Assembly (NCBI GenBank): GCA_004557075.1
Contig: SFEX01000021.1
Location: 1-39,372 of the forward strand
Direction of reading: 5' to 3'
Source: Clostridiales bacterium
GTDB lineage: Bacteria; Bacillota; Clostridia; Oscillospirales; Oscillospiraceae
DNA length: 39,372 nucleotides
The notes under the pieces were generated by a model. The model was not told where the DNA came from. It did not search any database and saw only the letters and a list, made by a program, of their open reading frames with translations. This document shows, one piece after another, positions 23,417 to 32,147 of the stretch. Positions within the stretch are counted from its first letter, which is position 1. Each line of letters begins with the position of its first letter. The position numbers were made by a program, and so were the translations under genes.

Positions 23417-24127
23417 ATGATAGCCGTTATCGTTAATATGTGTACAGTGCTGCTCGGCAGTATGATCGGCATTTTGTGCCGCAATAAAATAAAGCAGTCG
23501 TATATAGATATCATCATATCCGCCCTCGCGCTGGTAACGATAGTTATAGGCATCGTCAGCGCCGTCGGCTCGAAGGATACGCTGTGCCTTATCATCTGCA
23601 TGGTTTTGGGAACGGTGCTCGGCACGCTCATGAAGATCGACGAGGGTATCGACGGCGCTGGCGACTTTATAAAGAATAAGGTGCTGCGCGGCAAAAACGC
23701 GGGCGGCCGCTTCACCGAGGGCTTTGTCTCGGCAAGCATCCTGTTCTGCGTCGGCTCGATGACCATCATGGGCTCGTTCGAGGCGGGAATAAACCATAAT
23801 TACGATATAATCTTTGCCAAAAGTGCGCTGGATTTCGTATCGTCTATGATGTTTGGCGCGGCGATGGGGCTGGGCGTTACCTTCTCGGCATTTTTCGTGC
23901 TGCTGTTTCAGGGCGCTCTTACCCTGCTGGCGGGCGTCATTGCCCCGTATTTGGGCGCCGATGTGGTCGCGGAGATGTCCGCCGTCGGCGGCACGATACT
24001 CATCGGTATGGGGCTTAATATGCTTGAGCTGTCGCCCAAAAAAATCAAATCCGCAAATATGCTGCCGGGAATTTTCCTTCCGATAGCCTATATACCGCTC
24101 TATGAGCTGATAATAAAATTATTCTGA
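23417..24127 (+). CDS. DUF554 family membrane protein
   Basis: A 236-residue membrane protein with about six to seven hydrophobic segments, of the DUF554 (YdfK-like) family. MCTVLLGSMIGILCRNKI at the start and ASILFCVGSMTIMGSFEAGI are typical. Function unknown; a transporter role has been guessed. The ATG at 23417 fits the family N-terminus; an in-frame ATG at 23354 lies within terminator 2. AAGGAG is 13 bp upstream, rather far. pheA follows after 16 bp, so DUF554 is the first gene of the aromatic operon. Confidence 0.85.
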   Translation: MIAVIVNMCTVLLGSMIGILCRNKIKQSYIDIIISALALVTIVIGIVSAVGSKDTLCLIICMVLGTVLGTLMKIDEGIDGAGDFIKNKVLRGKNAGGRFTEGFVSASILFCVGSMTIMGSFEAGINHNYDIIFAKSALDFVSSMMFGAAMGLGVTFSAFFVLLFQGALTLLAGVIAPYLGADVVAEMSAVGGTILIGMGLNMLELSPKKIKSANMLPGIFLPIAYIPLYELIIKLF

Positions 24128-24143
24128 TGTGAGGTAAGCCGAA

Positions 24144-25250
24144 ATGAACGAACTTGAACTGTCCAGAAAAGAGATAAGCAGAATAGACGCCGAAATGGCG
24201 AAGCTGTTCGAGCAGCGCATGAGAGAGTGCGAGACGATAGCCGAGTATAAGAAAAAATGCGGCCTGTCCATCCGCGACACCGACCGCGAGGAAGAGCTTA
24301 TCGCGCGCAACCGCAAGATGATCGAGAGCGCGGATGTCGAGAGCTACTACATCCGCTTCATGCGCAATACCATCGACCTGTCCTGCGCTTACCAGTCGAG
24401 GCTCATGAAGGGAATGCGCGTGACCTACTGCGGCGTCGAGGGCGCGTTCGCGTACATGGCGGCAAAGCGCATGTTCCCGGAAGCCGAGCTTGTGCCGTTT
24501 GCGGATTTTGCCGACGCGTACAGAGCGGTCGAGAGCGGGGAATTTGACTGCGCGGTGCTGCCGCTGGAGAACAGCGCAGCGGGCGAGGTCGGAACGGTCA
24601 TGGATCTGCTGTTTTCGGGCAGCCTGTATGTAAATCAGGTCATCGACCTGCCTGTCGTGCACAACCTCATGGCGCCCTCCGGCGCGAGCATCGACGGCAT
24701 AAAGACCGTCGTAAGCCACCCGCAGGCACTCGACCAGTGCGGCGAGTATATCCGCCGTCACGGCTTTGAGACTCTGCCGTATTCAAACACGGCGCTGGCC
24801 GCAAAGCACGTTAAGGAGGCGGGCGATCCGAGCGTCGCCGCCATCGCGTCGGACGATACGGCCACCCTTTTCGGCCTTGATATGCTCGATAGGACCATAA
24901 ACGACGTTAAGAACAACACCACCCGCTTTGCCGCGTTCTCAAGAGCGCAGAATCGCCCCACAACGCCGAAAAAGCGCGAGGACGAGAGCTTTATTCTGGT
25001 GTTCACCGTGCGCAACGAGGCAGGCTCGCTTGCCCAGACGCTGAATATAATCGGCGCTCACGGTTTCAACATGCGCTCCCTGCGCAGCCGCCCGATGAAG
25101 GAGCTTCAGTGGAACTACTTCTTCTACATCGAGGCCGAGGGCAGCATCTATAACGAAAACGGACAGGATATGCTGCGCGAGCTTTCCGCAATATGCGCAA
25201 AGCTGCGGCTCGTCGGCACCTACTACACGGATCTGAAAACCGAGGGGTGA
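24144..25250 (+). CDS. pheA: Bifunctional chorismate mutase/prephenate dehydratase
   Basis: A 368-residue fusion: chorismate mutase (about 1-90), prephenate dehydratase (about 92-270) and an ACT domain (about 283-365). It turns chorismate to prephenate to phenylpyruvate. The dehydratase NNTTRF motif is present (NDVKNNTTRFAAF). The ACT domain keeps GSLAQTLN and SRPMKELQWNYFFY, corresponding to the GALV and ESRP phenylalanine-binding motifs, so feedback inhibition by Phe is expected. GAGGT precedes the ATG. Confidence 0.95.
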   Translation: MNELELSRKEISRIDAEMAKLFEQRMRECETIAEYKKKCGLSIRDTDREEELIARNRKMIESADVESYYIRFMRNTIDLSCAYQSRLMKGMRVTYCGVEGAFAYMAAKRMFPEAELVPFADFADAYRAVESGEFDCAVLPLENSAAGEVGTVMDLLFSGSLYVNQVIDLPVVHNLMAPSGASIDGIKTVVSHPQALDQCGEYIRRHGFETLPYSNTALAAKHVKEAGDPSVAAIASDDTATLFGLDMLDRTINDVKNNTTRFAAFSRAQNRPTTPKKREDESFILVFTVRNEAGSLAQTLNIIGAHGFNMRSLRSRPMKELQWNYFFYIEAEGSIYNENGQDMLRELSAICAKLRLVGTYYTDLKTEG

Positions 25251-25255
25251 GCAGG

Positions 25256-26263
25256 ATGATAATTCCCGTTAAGGCCGATAACGGCAGCTACGACATCGTG
25301 CTCGAGCGCGGCTGTCTAAAAAACGCAGGGCAGCTCTTAAACCTTGACAGACGCGCGCTGATCGTCACCGACGACGGCGTTCCTGAGCAGTACGCCCGGT
25401 GCGTTGCGGCGCAGTGTGCGCAGCCCTTTGTCGTTACCGTACCCAAGGGCGAGGGCAGCAAGAGCTTTGAGGGACTTCAAAGCCTGCTGGCGGCAATGCT
25501 GGACGCTTCCTTTTCGCGCGGCGACTGCGTTGTGGCCGTCGGCGGCGGCGTGGTGGGCGATCTGAGCGGCTTTGCCGCCTCCTGCTACATGCGCGGCGTT
25601 GATTTTTACAACATCCCGACAACGCTCCTTGCGCAGGTCGATTCCTCCGTCGGCGGCAAGACCGCGGTAAACTTCGGCGGAGTGAAAAACATCGTCGGCG
25701 CGTTTTATCAGCCGAAAAAGGTGCTGATAGACCCCGATACGCTGACTACTCTCGAGCGCCGTCAGCTCATGGCGGGGCTTGCCGAGGCGATAAAAATGGC
25801 CGCGACGAGCGATAGAGCGCTGTTTGAGCTTATTGAAAACAGCGACAGCCTTGAGCGCGATCTGCCGGAGATAATACGGCGCTGCCTGCTTATTAAAAGC
25901 GGCGTCGTTGAAAAAGACCCGGAGGAGCACGGCCTGCGCCGCATCCTGAATTTCGGACACACCGTCGGCCACGCCATAGAGGGCGCGGAGAGAGGCCGTC
26001 TTTTGCACGGCGAGTGCGTTGCGCTTGGCATGCCGCCGATGTCCACGGGTGATGCGCGCGAGCGCATAGTGAGCGTTTTACAAAAATACGGCCTGCCGAC
26101 GGAGATCGAGCAGAGCGCCACGGAGCTTATGCCCTATCTCATCCACGATAAAAAGATGGCGGGGCGCACGGTCAAGGCGGTTTTAGTCGATGAAATAGGG
26201 CAATTTCGCCTTTGCGATATGCTGCCGGAGGATATCCTCGGCGGTTTGGAGAAAAAATCATGA
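25256..26263 (+). CDS. aroB: 3-dehydroquinate synthase
   Basis: A 335-residue NAD-dependent enzyme, second step of the shikimate pathway (DAHP to 3-dehydroquinate). The NAD motif GGGVVGDLSGFAA, TTLLAQVDSSVGGKTAVN and metal-binding ILNFGHTVGHAIEG and HGECVALGM are all present. The ATG at 25256 follows GCAGG and lies 5 bp after pheA; an ATG at 25193 would overlap pheA deeply. It ends in ATGA shared with aroC. Confidence 0.95.
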   Translation: MIIPVKADNGSYDIVLERGCLKNAGQLLNLDRRALIVTDDGVPEQYARCVAAQCAQPFVVTVPKGEGSKSFEGLQSLLAAMLDASFSRGDCVVAVGGGVVGDLSGFAASCYMRGVDFYNIPTTLLAQVDSSVGGKTAVNFGGVKNIVGAFYQPKKVLIDPDTLTTLERRQLMAGLAEAIKMAATSDRALFELIENSDSLERDLPEIIRRCLLIKSGVVEKDPEEHGLRRILNFGHTVGHAIEGAERGRLLHGECVALGMPPMSTGDARERIVSVLQKYGLPTEIEQSATELMPYLIHDKKMAGRTVKAVLVDEIGQFRLCDMLPEDILGGLEKKS

Positions 26264-27357
26264 AAAACACATTCGGACAAAGCGTTTCGGTCACCCTTTT
26301 CGGGGAGAGCCACGGTGCGGCCGTGGGCGCTGTCATCGACGGGCTTGCGCCGGGGATAGCGGTCAGCGAGGAAGAGATCGCGCGGCAGTTATCCCGCCGC
26401 CGCCCCAGCTCGCCGCTCGACACGCCGCGTCAGGAGCGGGATAATTTCAAGATACTCAGCGGTGTGTTCGGCGGCAAAACCACCGGTACGCCGGTATGCA
26501 TAGTCATACCGAACGAGAACGTGCGCAGCGGCGACTATAATTACGGCCCCGCGAGGCCGTCCCACGCCGATTACGCGGCCTTCTGCAAGTATCACGGCTA
26601 TGAGGACTACCGCGGCGGGGGGCACTTCTCCGGCAGGATAACGGCGGCTCTCGTCGCCGCCGGGGGCATACTCATACCCGCGCTGGAGGGTCTGGGGATA
26701 AGCATAGGAACGCATATCCTCGCCTGCGGCGGCGTTTGGGACAGAAGCTTTGCCGAGAACGCAAAAGAGGACATAGCGAGCCTTAAAAACAGCGACTTTC
26801 CCGTGCTTGAGCCTGAGCGCGGCACGGCTATGGCAGAGCGGATATTGCAGGCGCGGGAAGCGGCTGACAGCGTCGGCGGTATAACCGAGACTGCTGTATG
26901 CGGTGTGATGCCGGGGCTTGGCGAGCCGTGGTTTGACAGCGTCGAGGGGCTTTTATCCCATGCGGTGTTCTCGCTCGGCGGCGTCAAGGGCATAGAGTTC
27001 GGGCTGGGCTTCGGCTTTGCCGATGGGCGCGGAAGCGAGTGCAACGACGCGCTGAGGATGAGCGACGGGCGCATCATAACGAAAACGAACCATAACGGCG
27101 GCATAAACGGCGGCATAACAAACGGCATGGATATCCTCTTCCGCTGTGCCGTCAAGCCCACGGCCTCGATAGCAAGGCAGCAGGAGACGGTGGATTTCAT
27201 AAAGCGCGAGGAAACGGAGCTGAGCATACACGGCCGCCACGACCCGGCCATCGTCCGGCGCATATGCCCGGTGCTCGATGCCGTTACGGCCATTGTGCTG
27301 TGCGACCTGCTTGCGCAGCGCTTCGGAACCGATATCCTTAAAGGAGAAAAACAATGA
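26260..27357 (+). CDS. aroC: Chorismate synthase
   Basis: A 365-residue FMN-dependent enzyme, last step of the pathway (EPSP to chorismate). FGESHGAAVGAVIDGLAPG, the Arg-rich SRRRPSSPLDTPRQE, and the ARPSHADYAAFCKYH and RGGGHFSGRITAA motifs are diagnostic. It overlaps aroB and the next gene by 4 bp each. Confidence 0.97.
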   Translation: MKNTFGQSVSVTLFGESHGAAVGAVIDGLAPGIAVSEEEIARQLSRRRPSSPLDTPRQERDNFKILSGVFGGKTTGTPVCIVIPNENVRSGDYNYGPARPSHADYAAFCKYHGYEDYRGGGHFSGRITAALVAAGGILIPALEGLGISIGTHILACGGVWDRSFAENAKEDIASLKNSDFPVLEPERGTAMAERILQAREAADSVGGITETAVCGVMPGLGEPWFDSVEGLLSHAVFSLGGVKGIEFGLGFGFADGRGSECNDALRMSDGRIITKTNHNGGINGGITNGMDILFRCAVKPTASIARQQETVDFIKREETELSIHGRHDPAIVRRICPVLDAVTAIVLCDLLAQRFGTDILKGEKQ

Positions 27358-28589
27358 AGTATGGACTTATAGGCGAGCACCTTGGCCACAGCTATTCATG
27401 CGAGATACACGGTGCTATCGCAGATTATGAATACGAGCTGAAAGAGCTTGCGCCCGATGAGCTTGACGGCTTCATGCGGGCAAAGGAGTTTAACGCAATA
27501 AACGTCACGATCCCGTATAAGCAGGCCGTAATACCGTACCTTGACGAGATATCGGACAGGGCGCGGAGAATAGGCGCCGTGAACACCGTTGTCAATCGCG
27601 GCGGCAGGCTTTATGGCGACAACACCGATTTTGCCGGTATGTCGGCTCTGGCAAAGAAAATGAAAATCAACTTTGAGGGCAGAAAGGTGCTCATTCTCGG
27701 CACCGGCGGCACCTCAAAAACGGCGCGGGCGGTGGCCGAGAGCCTTGGCGCTAAGCAGATTTTCAACGTCTCCCGCCACGGCGGCGAAAACGGTCTTATA
27801 AGCTACGAGCAGGCTGTGCAATTACACAGCGATGCGCAGATAATAATAAACACAACGCCCGTCGGGATGTACCCGAACAGCGAAAAAACGCCCATCGACA
27901 TAAGCGCCTTCGGCGCGCTTGAGGGCGTGCTCGACGCGATATATCACCCCCTGAGAACAAACCTCGTTTTGGACGCTCTCGAGCGCGGCATACCCGCCTC
28001 CGGCGGACTGTACATGCTCTCGGCTCAGGCGGTCTACGCATCGGCGGTGTTTTTAGGAAAAGAGGTCGAGCCGGAGCTTATCGAAAAGGCCTATAATATT
28101 GTCAAGTCGGACAAGCAGAACATAGTGCTCGTCGGCATGCCCTCAAGCGGCAAGACAACCGTCGGCAGGATAATCGCAGAGCGAACGGGCAAGAGCTTTG
28201 CCGACACCGACGATATCATCGTAAACGAGATAGGAATGCCGATAGCGCAGTATTTTGCCGAGCGCGGCGAGACAGCGTTTCGCGATCTTGAGAGCCGCGT
28301 TCTCAATGATGCGTCGCAAAAAGGCGGCTGCGTCATAGCAACGGGCGGCGGCGCGGTGCTCAGAGCGGAGAATGTCCGCGCAATGCGGCGCAACGGCACG
28401 GTCGTATTCATCGACAGAGCGATAGAGAAGCTCATCGCCACCGACGACAGACCGCTCTCGTCAAACAGGGCGGCGCTGGAGAAGCTCTATAGCGCGCGCT
28501 ACGATATCTACAAAGCCGCCGCCGACCTGATCATTTCCGGCAACGGAACGCCCGATGAGGTCGCGCAGGCGGTGCTGGAGGAGCTTTAA
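27354..28589 (+). CDS. aroE-aroK: Shikimate dehydrogenase/shikimate kinase fusion
   Basis: A 411-residue bifunctional protein catalysing two consecutive steps. Shikimate dehydrogenase is residues 1 to about 248, with NVTIPYKQ (catalytic Lys56), GDNTDF (Asp92) and the NADP motif GTGGTSKTA. A short linker leads to shikimate kinase from about 255, with Walker A GMPSSGKT (261-268), FADTDDIIV and IATGGGAV. No stop or frameshift separates the domains. The natural fusion is known in some Firmicutes. Confidence 0.95.
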   Translation: MKYGLIGEHLGHSYSCEIHGAIADYEYELKELAPDELDGFMRAKEFNAINVTIPYKQAVIPYLDEISDRARRIGAVNTVVNRGGRLYGDNTDFAGMSALAKKMKINFEGRKVLILGTGGTSKTARAVAESLGAKQIFNVSRHGGENGLISYEQAVQLHSDAQIIINTTPVGMYPNSEKTPIDISAFGALEGVLDAIYHPLRTNLVLDALERGIPASGGLYMLSAQAVYASAVFLGKEVEPELIEKAYNIVKSDKQNIVLVGMPSSGKTTVGRIIAERTGKSFADTDDIIVNEIGMPIAQYFAERGETAFRDLESRVLNDASQKGGCVIATGGGAVLRAENVRAMRRNGTVVFIDRAIEKLIATDDRPLSSNRAALEKLYSARYDIYKAAADLIISGNGTPDEVAQAVLEEL

Positions 28590-28591
28590 TC

Positions 28592-29035
28592 ATGAAATTT
28601 CTTGTTTTGAACGGCCCGAATATAAACATCCTCGGCATCCGTGAGCCGGAGATATACGGCAGGCAGAGCTATGACGAGCTGTGCGCGCTCATAAAAGAGC
28701 ACGCAAAAAAGCTTGGCGTGCAGGTGGAGTTTTACCAGTCAAATCACGAGGGCGACCTCGTCGATGCGATACAGCGCTCGTATTTTGACGGCGTTGACGG
28801 CATCGTCTTTAACCCCGCCGCCTATACCCACACGAGCGTTGCCATCGCGGACGCGGTGAAGGGCGTCGGCATCCCGACGGTGGAGGTGCACATCTCCGAG
28901 GTTTCCGAGCGCGAAGCGTTCCGTCAGGTAAGCTACATCCGCGACGTCGCGGTAAAGACGATAACAGGCCGTGGCTTTGCCGGCTACACGGACGCCATGG
29001 ACTTTCTCGTGAAGCTTCAGGGAGATAAAAAATGA
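28592..29035 (+). CDS. aroQ: Type II 3-dehydroquinate dehydratase
   Basis: A 147-residue type II enzyme (3-dehydroquinate to 3-dehydroshikimate). LNGPNINILGIREPEIYG (catalytic Tyr), EFYQSNHEGDLVDAIQ, FNPAAYTHTSVAIADA and EVHISEVSEREAFR are the family hallmarks. It starts 2 bp after the fusion gene and overlaps aroA by 4 bp. Confidence 0.97.
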   Translation: MKFLVLNGPNINILGIREPEIYGRQSYDELCALIKEHAKKLGVQVEFYQSNHEGDLVDAIQRSYFDGVDGIVFNPAAYTHTSVAIADAVKGVGIPTVEVHISEVSEREAFRQVSYIRDVAVKTITGRGFAGYTDAMDFLVKLQGDKK

Positions 29036-30243
29036 GGGTGAGTATAAAGCCCGGACTTTGCGCGGGTTCAGTTTCCGCGCCGCCGTCGAAAAGCTGCGCC
29101 CACCGCATGCTCATCAGCGCGGCTCTGGCTCAGGGCGAGAGCCGGATAAAGGGTCTGAGCCGCAGCGAGGATATGCTCGCAACGCTCGACTGCATTGCCG
29201 CTCTCGGCGCGAGGGCGTCTCTCGACGGAGATACGGCGGTCATAACGGGCGGCAAAGCCGCCGACGACGAAGCTGTATTCCCCTGCCGCGAGAGCGGGAG
29301 CACCCTGCGCTTCATGATCCCCATTGCGGCGGCCTGCTGCGGCAGAGCGCGCTTTACCGGCACAAAGCGCCTGTATGAGCGCGGCATCGGTATATACGAG
29401 GAGCTGTTCGCGCAAAAGGGCATAGGCATAAAAAAGCACCCCGAAGGGCTTGAGATAAGCGGCAAATTGCCACCGGGCGAGTACGTTTTTCGCGGCGATG
29501 TGAGCAGTCAGTTCGTCACGGGACTGCTGTTTGCCTTGCCCCTGCTCGACGGGGACAGCCTTATCCGCGTTCTGCCGCCGGTCGAGAGCCGGGGGTATAT
29601 AGACTTAACGCTCGATGTGCTGAAAAAATTCGGCGTTACAGTCACGGAAGCGCCGGAGAACACCTTCCTGATTGCCGGAGGCCAGAGCTATGCTCCCCGC
29701 AGTGTGCAGGTCGAGGGCGACTGGTCAAATGCGGCGGCGCTGCTTGCGCTGAATAATTTGGGCGGCGCAGTCACCGTTACGGGGCTTAATGAGGACAGCA
29801 TACAGGGCGACAGGGTGTGCGCAGAGTACCTTTCGCGGCTCAAAAGTCCAAACGCGCAGATAGATATTTCAAACTGCCCCGACCTCGGCCCCGTGCTTAT
29901 GGCCGCGGCGGCGCACGCAGGCGTCGGCGCCGTGTTCACCGGAACCCGCCGACTGAGGATAAAGGAGAGCGACCGCGCCGAAGCGATGGCGCAGGAGCTG
30001 CGCAAATTCGGCACTGAGGTCGAAGTAAACGATAACAGCGTAATTATAAAGCCCGGACGGCTGCAAAGCCCGACGGAAATATTAAGCGGCCATAACGATC
30101 ACCGCATCGTCATGGCTATGAGCCTGCTTGCGAGCGCCGTCGGCGGAACGATAGACGACGCGCAGGCGGTGCGCAAGAGCTACCCGGACTTTTTCGATGT
30201 ACTGCGGCGGCTCGGATTGGAGGTAGAGTATGCAGATCAATAA
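29032..30243 (+). CDS. aroA: EPSP synthase (3-phosphoshikimate 1-carboxyvinyltransferase)
   Basis: A 403-residue enzyme adding enolpyruvate from PEP to shikimate-3-phosphate. SAPPSKSCAHRMLISAALA, CRESGSTLRFMIP, RIKESDRAEAMAQELR and HNDHRIVMAMSLLAS are present. The PEP-site stretch ESGSTLRF differs from the enteric LGNAGTAMRPL type and is common in clostridial enzymes. It overlaps tyrA by 14 bp. Confidence 0.95.
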   Translation: MRVSIKPGLCAGSVSAPPSKSCAHRMLISAALAQGESRIKGLSRSEDMLATLDCIAALGARASLDGDTAVITGGKAADDEAVFPCRESGSTLRFMIPIAAACCGRARFTGTKRLYERGIGIYEELFAQKGIGIKKHPEGLEISGKLPPGEYVFRGDVSSQFVTGLLFALPLLDGDSLIRVLPPVESRGYIDLTLDVLKKFGVTVTEAPENTFLIAGGQSYAPRSVQVEGDWSNAAALLALNNLGGAVTVTGLNEDSIQGDRVCAEYLSRLKSPNAQIDISNCPDLGPVLMAAAAHAGVGAVFTGTRRLRIKESDRAEAMAQELRKFGTEVEVNDNSVIIKPGRLQSPTEILSGHNDHRIVMAMSLLASAVGGTIDDAQAVRKSYPDFFDVLRRLGLEVEYADQ

Positions 30244-31096
30244 AAACATAAAAATACTAATCGTGGGCCTCGGACTGATGGGCGGAAGCTACGCCGAGGC
30301 GCTCACGGACAAGGGCTTTGAGGTCGGCGCGATATGCCGCCGTCAGGAAACGCTCGATTTCGCGCTCGAAAAGGGCTTTGTAAAGCACGGACGCTGCGAG
30401 GTAGACCCCGAATACATCGGGCAGTTCGACCTGCTCATTTTCGCGCTGTACCCGCACACCTTCATCGAGTGGATAAGGGATAATCAGCAGTATATAAAGC
30501 CCCGCGCGCTTTTGACCGACGTCACGGGTGTCAAGTGCAGCATCGTGTACACGATACAGGATATGCTTCGATCAGACCTTGAATTTATCGGCGCGCACCC
30601 GATGGCCGGACGCGAGCTGAGCGGCATCGAGTACGCGACAAAGGAGATATTCAGCGGTGCAAACTACATCGTGACGCCGACGGCGAAAAACACCGCCCGC
30701 GCGATAGAATTTTGCCGCCAGCTCGGCACGGAGATGGGCTTTAAGACCGTGTGCGAGCTCTCTCCCCCAGAGCATGACGAGATGATAGGCTTCCTGTCCC
30801 AGCTTGCGCACTGCATCGCGGTGTCGCTCATGCTGTGCAAGGATTCGCGCAGGCTCGTCGATTACACCGGCGACTCCTTCCGCGACCTCACGCGCATAGC
30901 CAAGATAAACGACGTCATGTGGAGCGAGCTGTTCCTGCTCAACAAAGATCAGCTTCTGGCGCAGATGGATCTGTTCATGGAGAAGTTTACGCAGCTTCGC
31001 AACGGCATAGCGGACGAGGATACCGAGTCCATTCGGGCAATGATGCGGCTTTCAAAGCAGCACAGAGAATATTTTGACATCAGGGAAGACAGATAA
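30230..31096 (+). CDS. tyrA: Prephenate dehydrogenase
   Basis: A 288-residue NAD-dependent enzyme (prephenate to 4-hydroxyphenylpyruvate). VGLGLMGGSYAEAL is the Rossmann motif, DVTGVKCSIV and IGAHPMAGRELSG carry the catalytic His. No C-terminal ACT domain is visible, so direct tyrosine feedback is less certain than for pheA. aroF begins on the base after its stop. Confidence 0.93.
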   Translation: MQINKNIKILIVGLGLMGGSYAEALTDKGFEVGAICRRQETLDFALEKGFVKHGRCEVDPEYIGQFDLLIFALYPHTFIEWIRDNQQYIKPRALLTDVTGVKCSIVYTIQDMLRSDLEFIGAHPMAGRELSGIEYATKEIFSGANYIVTPTAKNTARAIEFCRQLGTEMGFKTVCELSPPEHDEMIGFLSQLAHCIAVSLMLCKDSRRLVDYTGDSFRDLTRIAKINDVMWSELFLLNKDQLLAQMDLFMEKFTQLRNGIADEDTESIRAMMRLSKQHREYFDIREDR

Positions 31097-32125
31097 ATGA
31101 ACATTGAATTTAAGAGAAAAATGCCGACGCCCCAGGCGCTCAAGGACATGTACCCGATATCGGATGAGCTTGTCGCGGTAAAGCGGGCAAACGATAAGGA
31201 GATACAGGCCGTATTCTCCGGCGAGGACGACAGGCTCGTGCTGATAATCGGCCCCTGCTCCGCCGACCGCGAGGACGCGGTGATTGACTATATCTCGCGC
31301 CTGCGTGGCTTGCAGGAGAAGGTCAGGGATAAGATAATCATCATACCGAGGGTCTACACCAATAAGCCCCGCACCACCGGCGACGGCTACAAGGGCATGC
31401 TGCACCAGCCCGACCCCAACAGCTCACCCGATATGCTCAAGGGGCTTATCGCCATACGCAAGCTGCACATGAAGGTGCTCGAGCGGACGGGCTTTTCCTG
31501 CGCCGACGAGATGCTCTACCCCGAAAATCACCACTACCTCAGCGACGTGCTCAGCTATGTCGCTGTCGGTGCAAGGTCTGTTGAAAATCAGCTCCACCGG
31601 CTCACCGCCAGCGGGCTTGATATCCCCGTGGGCATGAAAAATCCGACAGGCGGCGACCTGTCGGTCATGATGAACTCCATCACCGCCGCCCAGCACGCGC
31701 ACACCTTCGTGTACTCAAACTGGGAGGTTTGCAGCCACGGTAACCCGCTTGCCCACGCGATACTGCGCGGCTACGCCAACAAGCACGGGCGCACCGTGCC
31801 GAACTACCACTACGAGGATCTGCGGCTGCTGTGCGAGCTTTACGCGAAAAGCTCCCTTGTAAACCCCGGCGTCGTCATAGACACAAACCACTCAAATTCC
31901 GGCAAGCGCTGGGATGAGCAGCCGCGCATCGCAAAGGAGATACTGCACAGCACGCGGCACTCGGACGATATAAAGCGCATGGTCAAGGGTCTGATGATAG
32001 AGTCGTACATCGAAGACGGCAACCAGAAGCCCGACGGCTGCGTCTACGGCAAATCCATAACCGACCCCTGCCTCGGCTGGGAAAAGACCGAGCGGCTCGT
32101 GCTTGAGCTTGCGGATCTGAGATGA
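31097..32125 (+). CDS. aroF: 3-deoxy-7-phosphoheptulonate (DAHP) synthase, class I
   Basis: A 342-residue AroFGH-type enzyme, the first step of the pathway (PEP plus erythrose-4-phosphate). LIIGPCSADREDAV, RVYTNKPRTTGDGYKGM, VGMKNPTGGDLSVM and VIDTNHSNSGKRWDEQPRI are diagnostic. This subclass is commonly feedback-inhibited by an aromatic amino acid; which one cannot be read here. It starts directly at the tyrA stop (TAA-ATG). Confidence 0.95.
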   Translation: MNIEFKRKMPTPQALKDMYPISDELVAVKRANDKEIQAVFSGEDDRLVLIIGPCSADREDAVIDYISRLRGLQEKVRDKIIIIPRVYTNKPRTTGDGYKGMLHQPDPNSSPDMLKGLIAIRKLHMKVLERTGFSCADEMLYPENHHYLSDVLSYVAVGARSVENQLHRLTASGLDIPVGMKNPTGGDLSVMMNSITAAQHAHTFVYSNWEVCSHGNPLAHAILRGYANKHGRTVPNYHYEDLRLLCELYAKSSLVNPGVVIDTNHSNSGKRWDEQPRIAKEILHSTRHSDDIKRMVKGLMIESYIEDGNQKPDGCVYGKSITDPCLGWEKTERLVLELADLR

Positions 32126-32147
32126 GAATAGGGAAAGGAGCAAAATA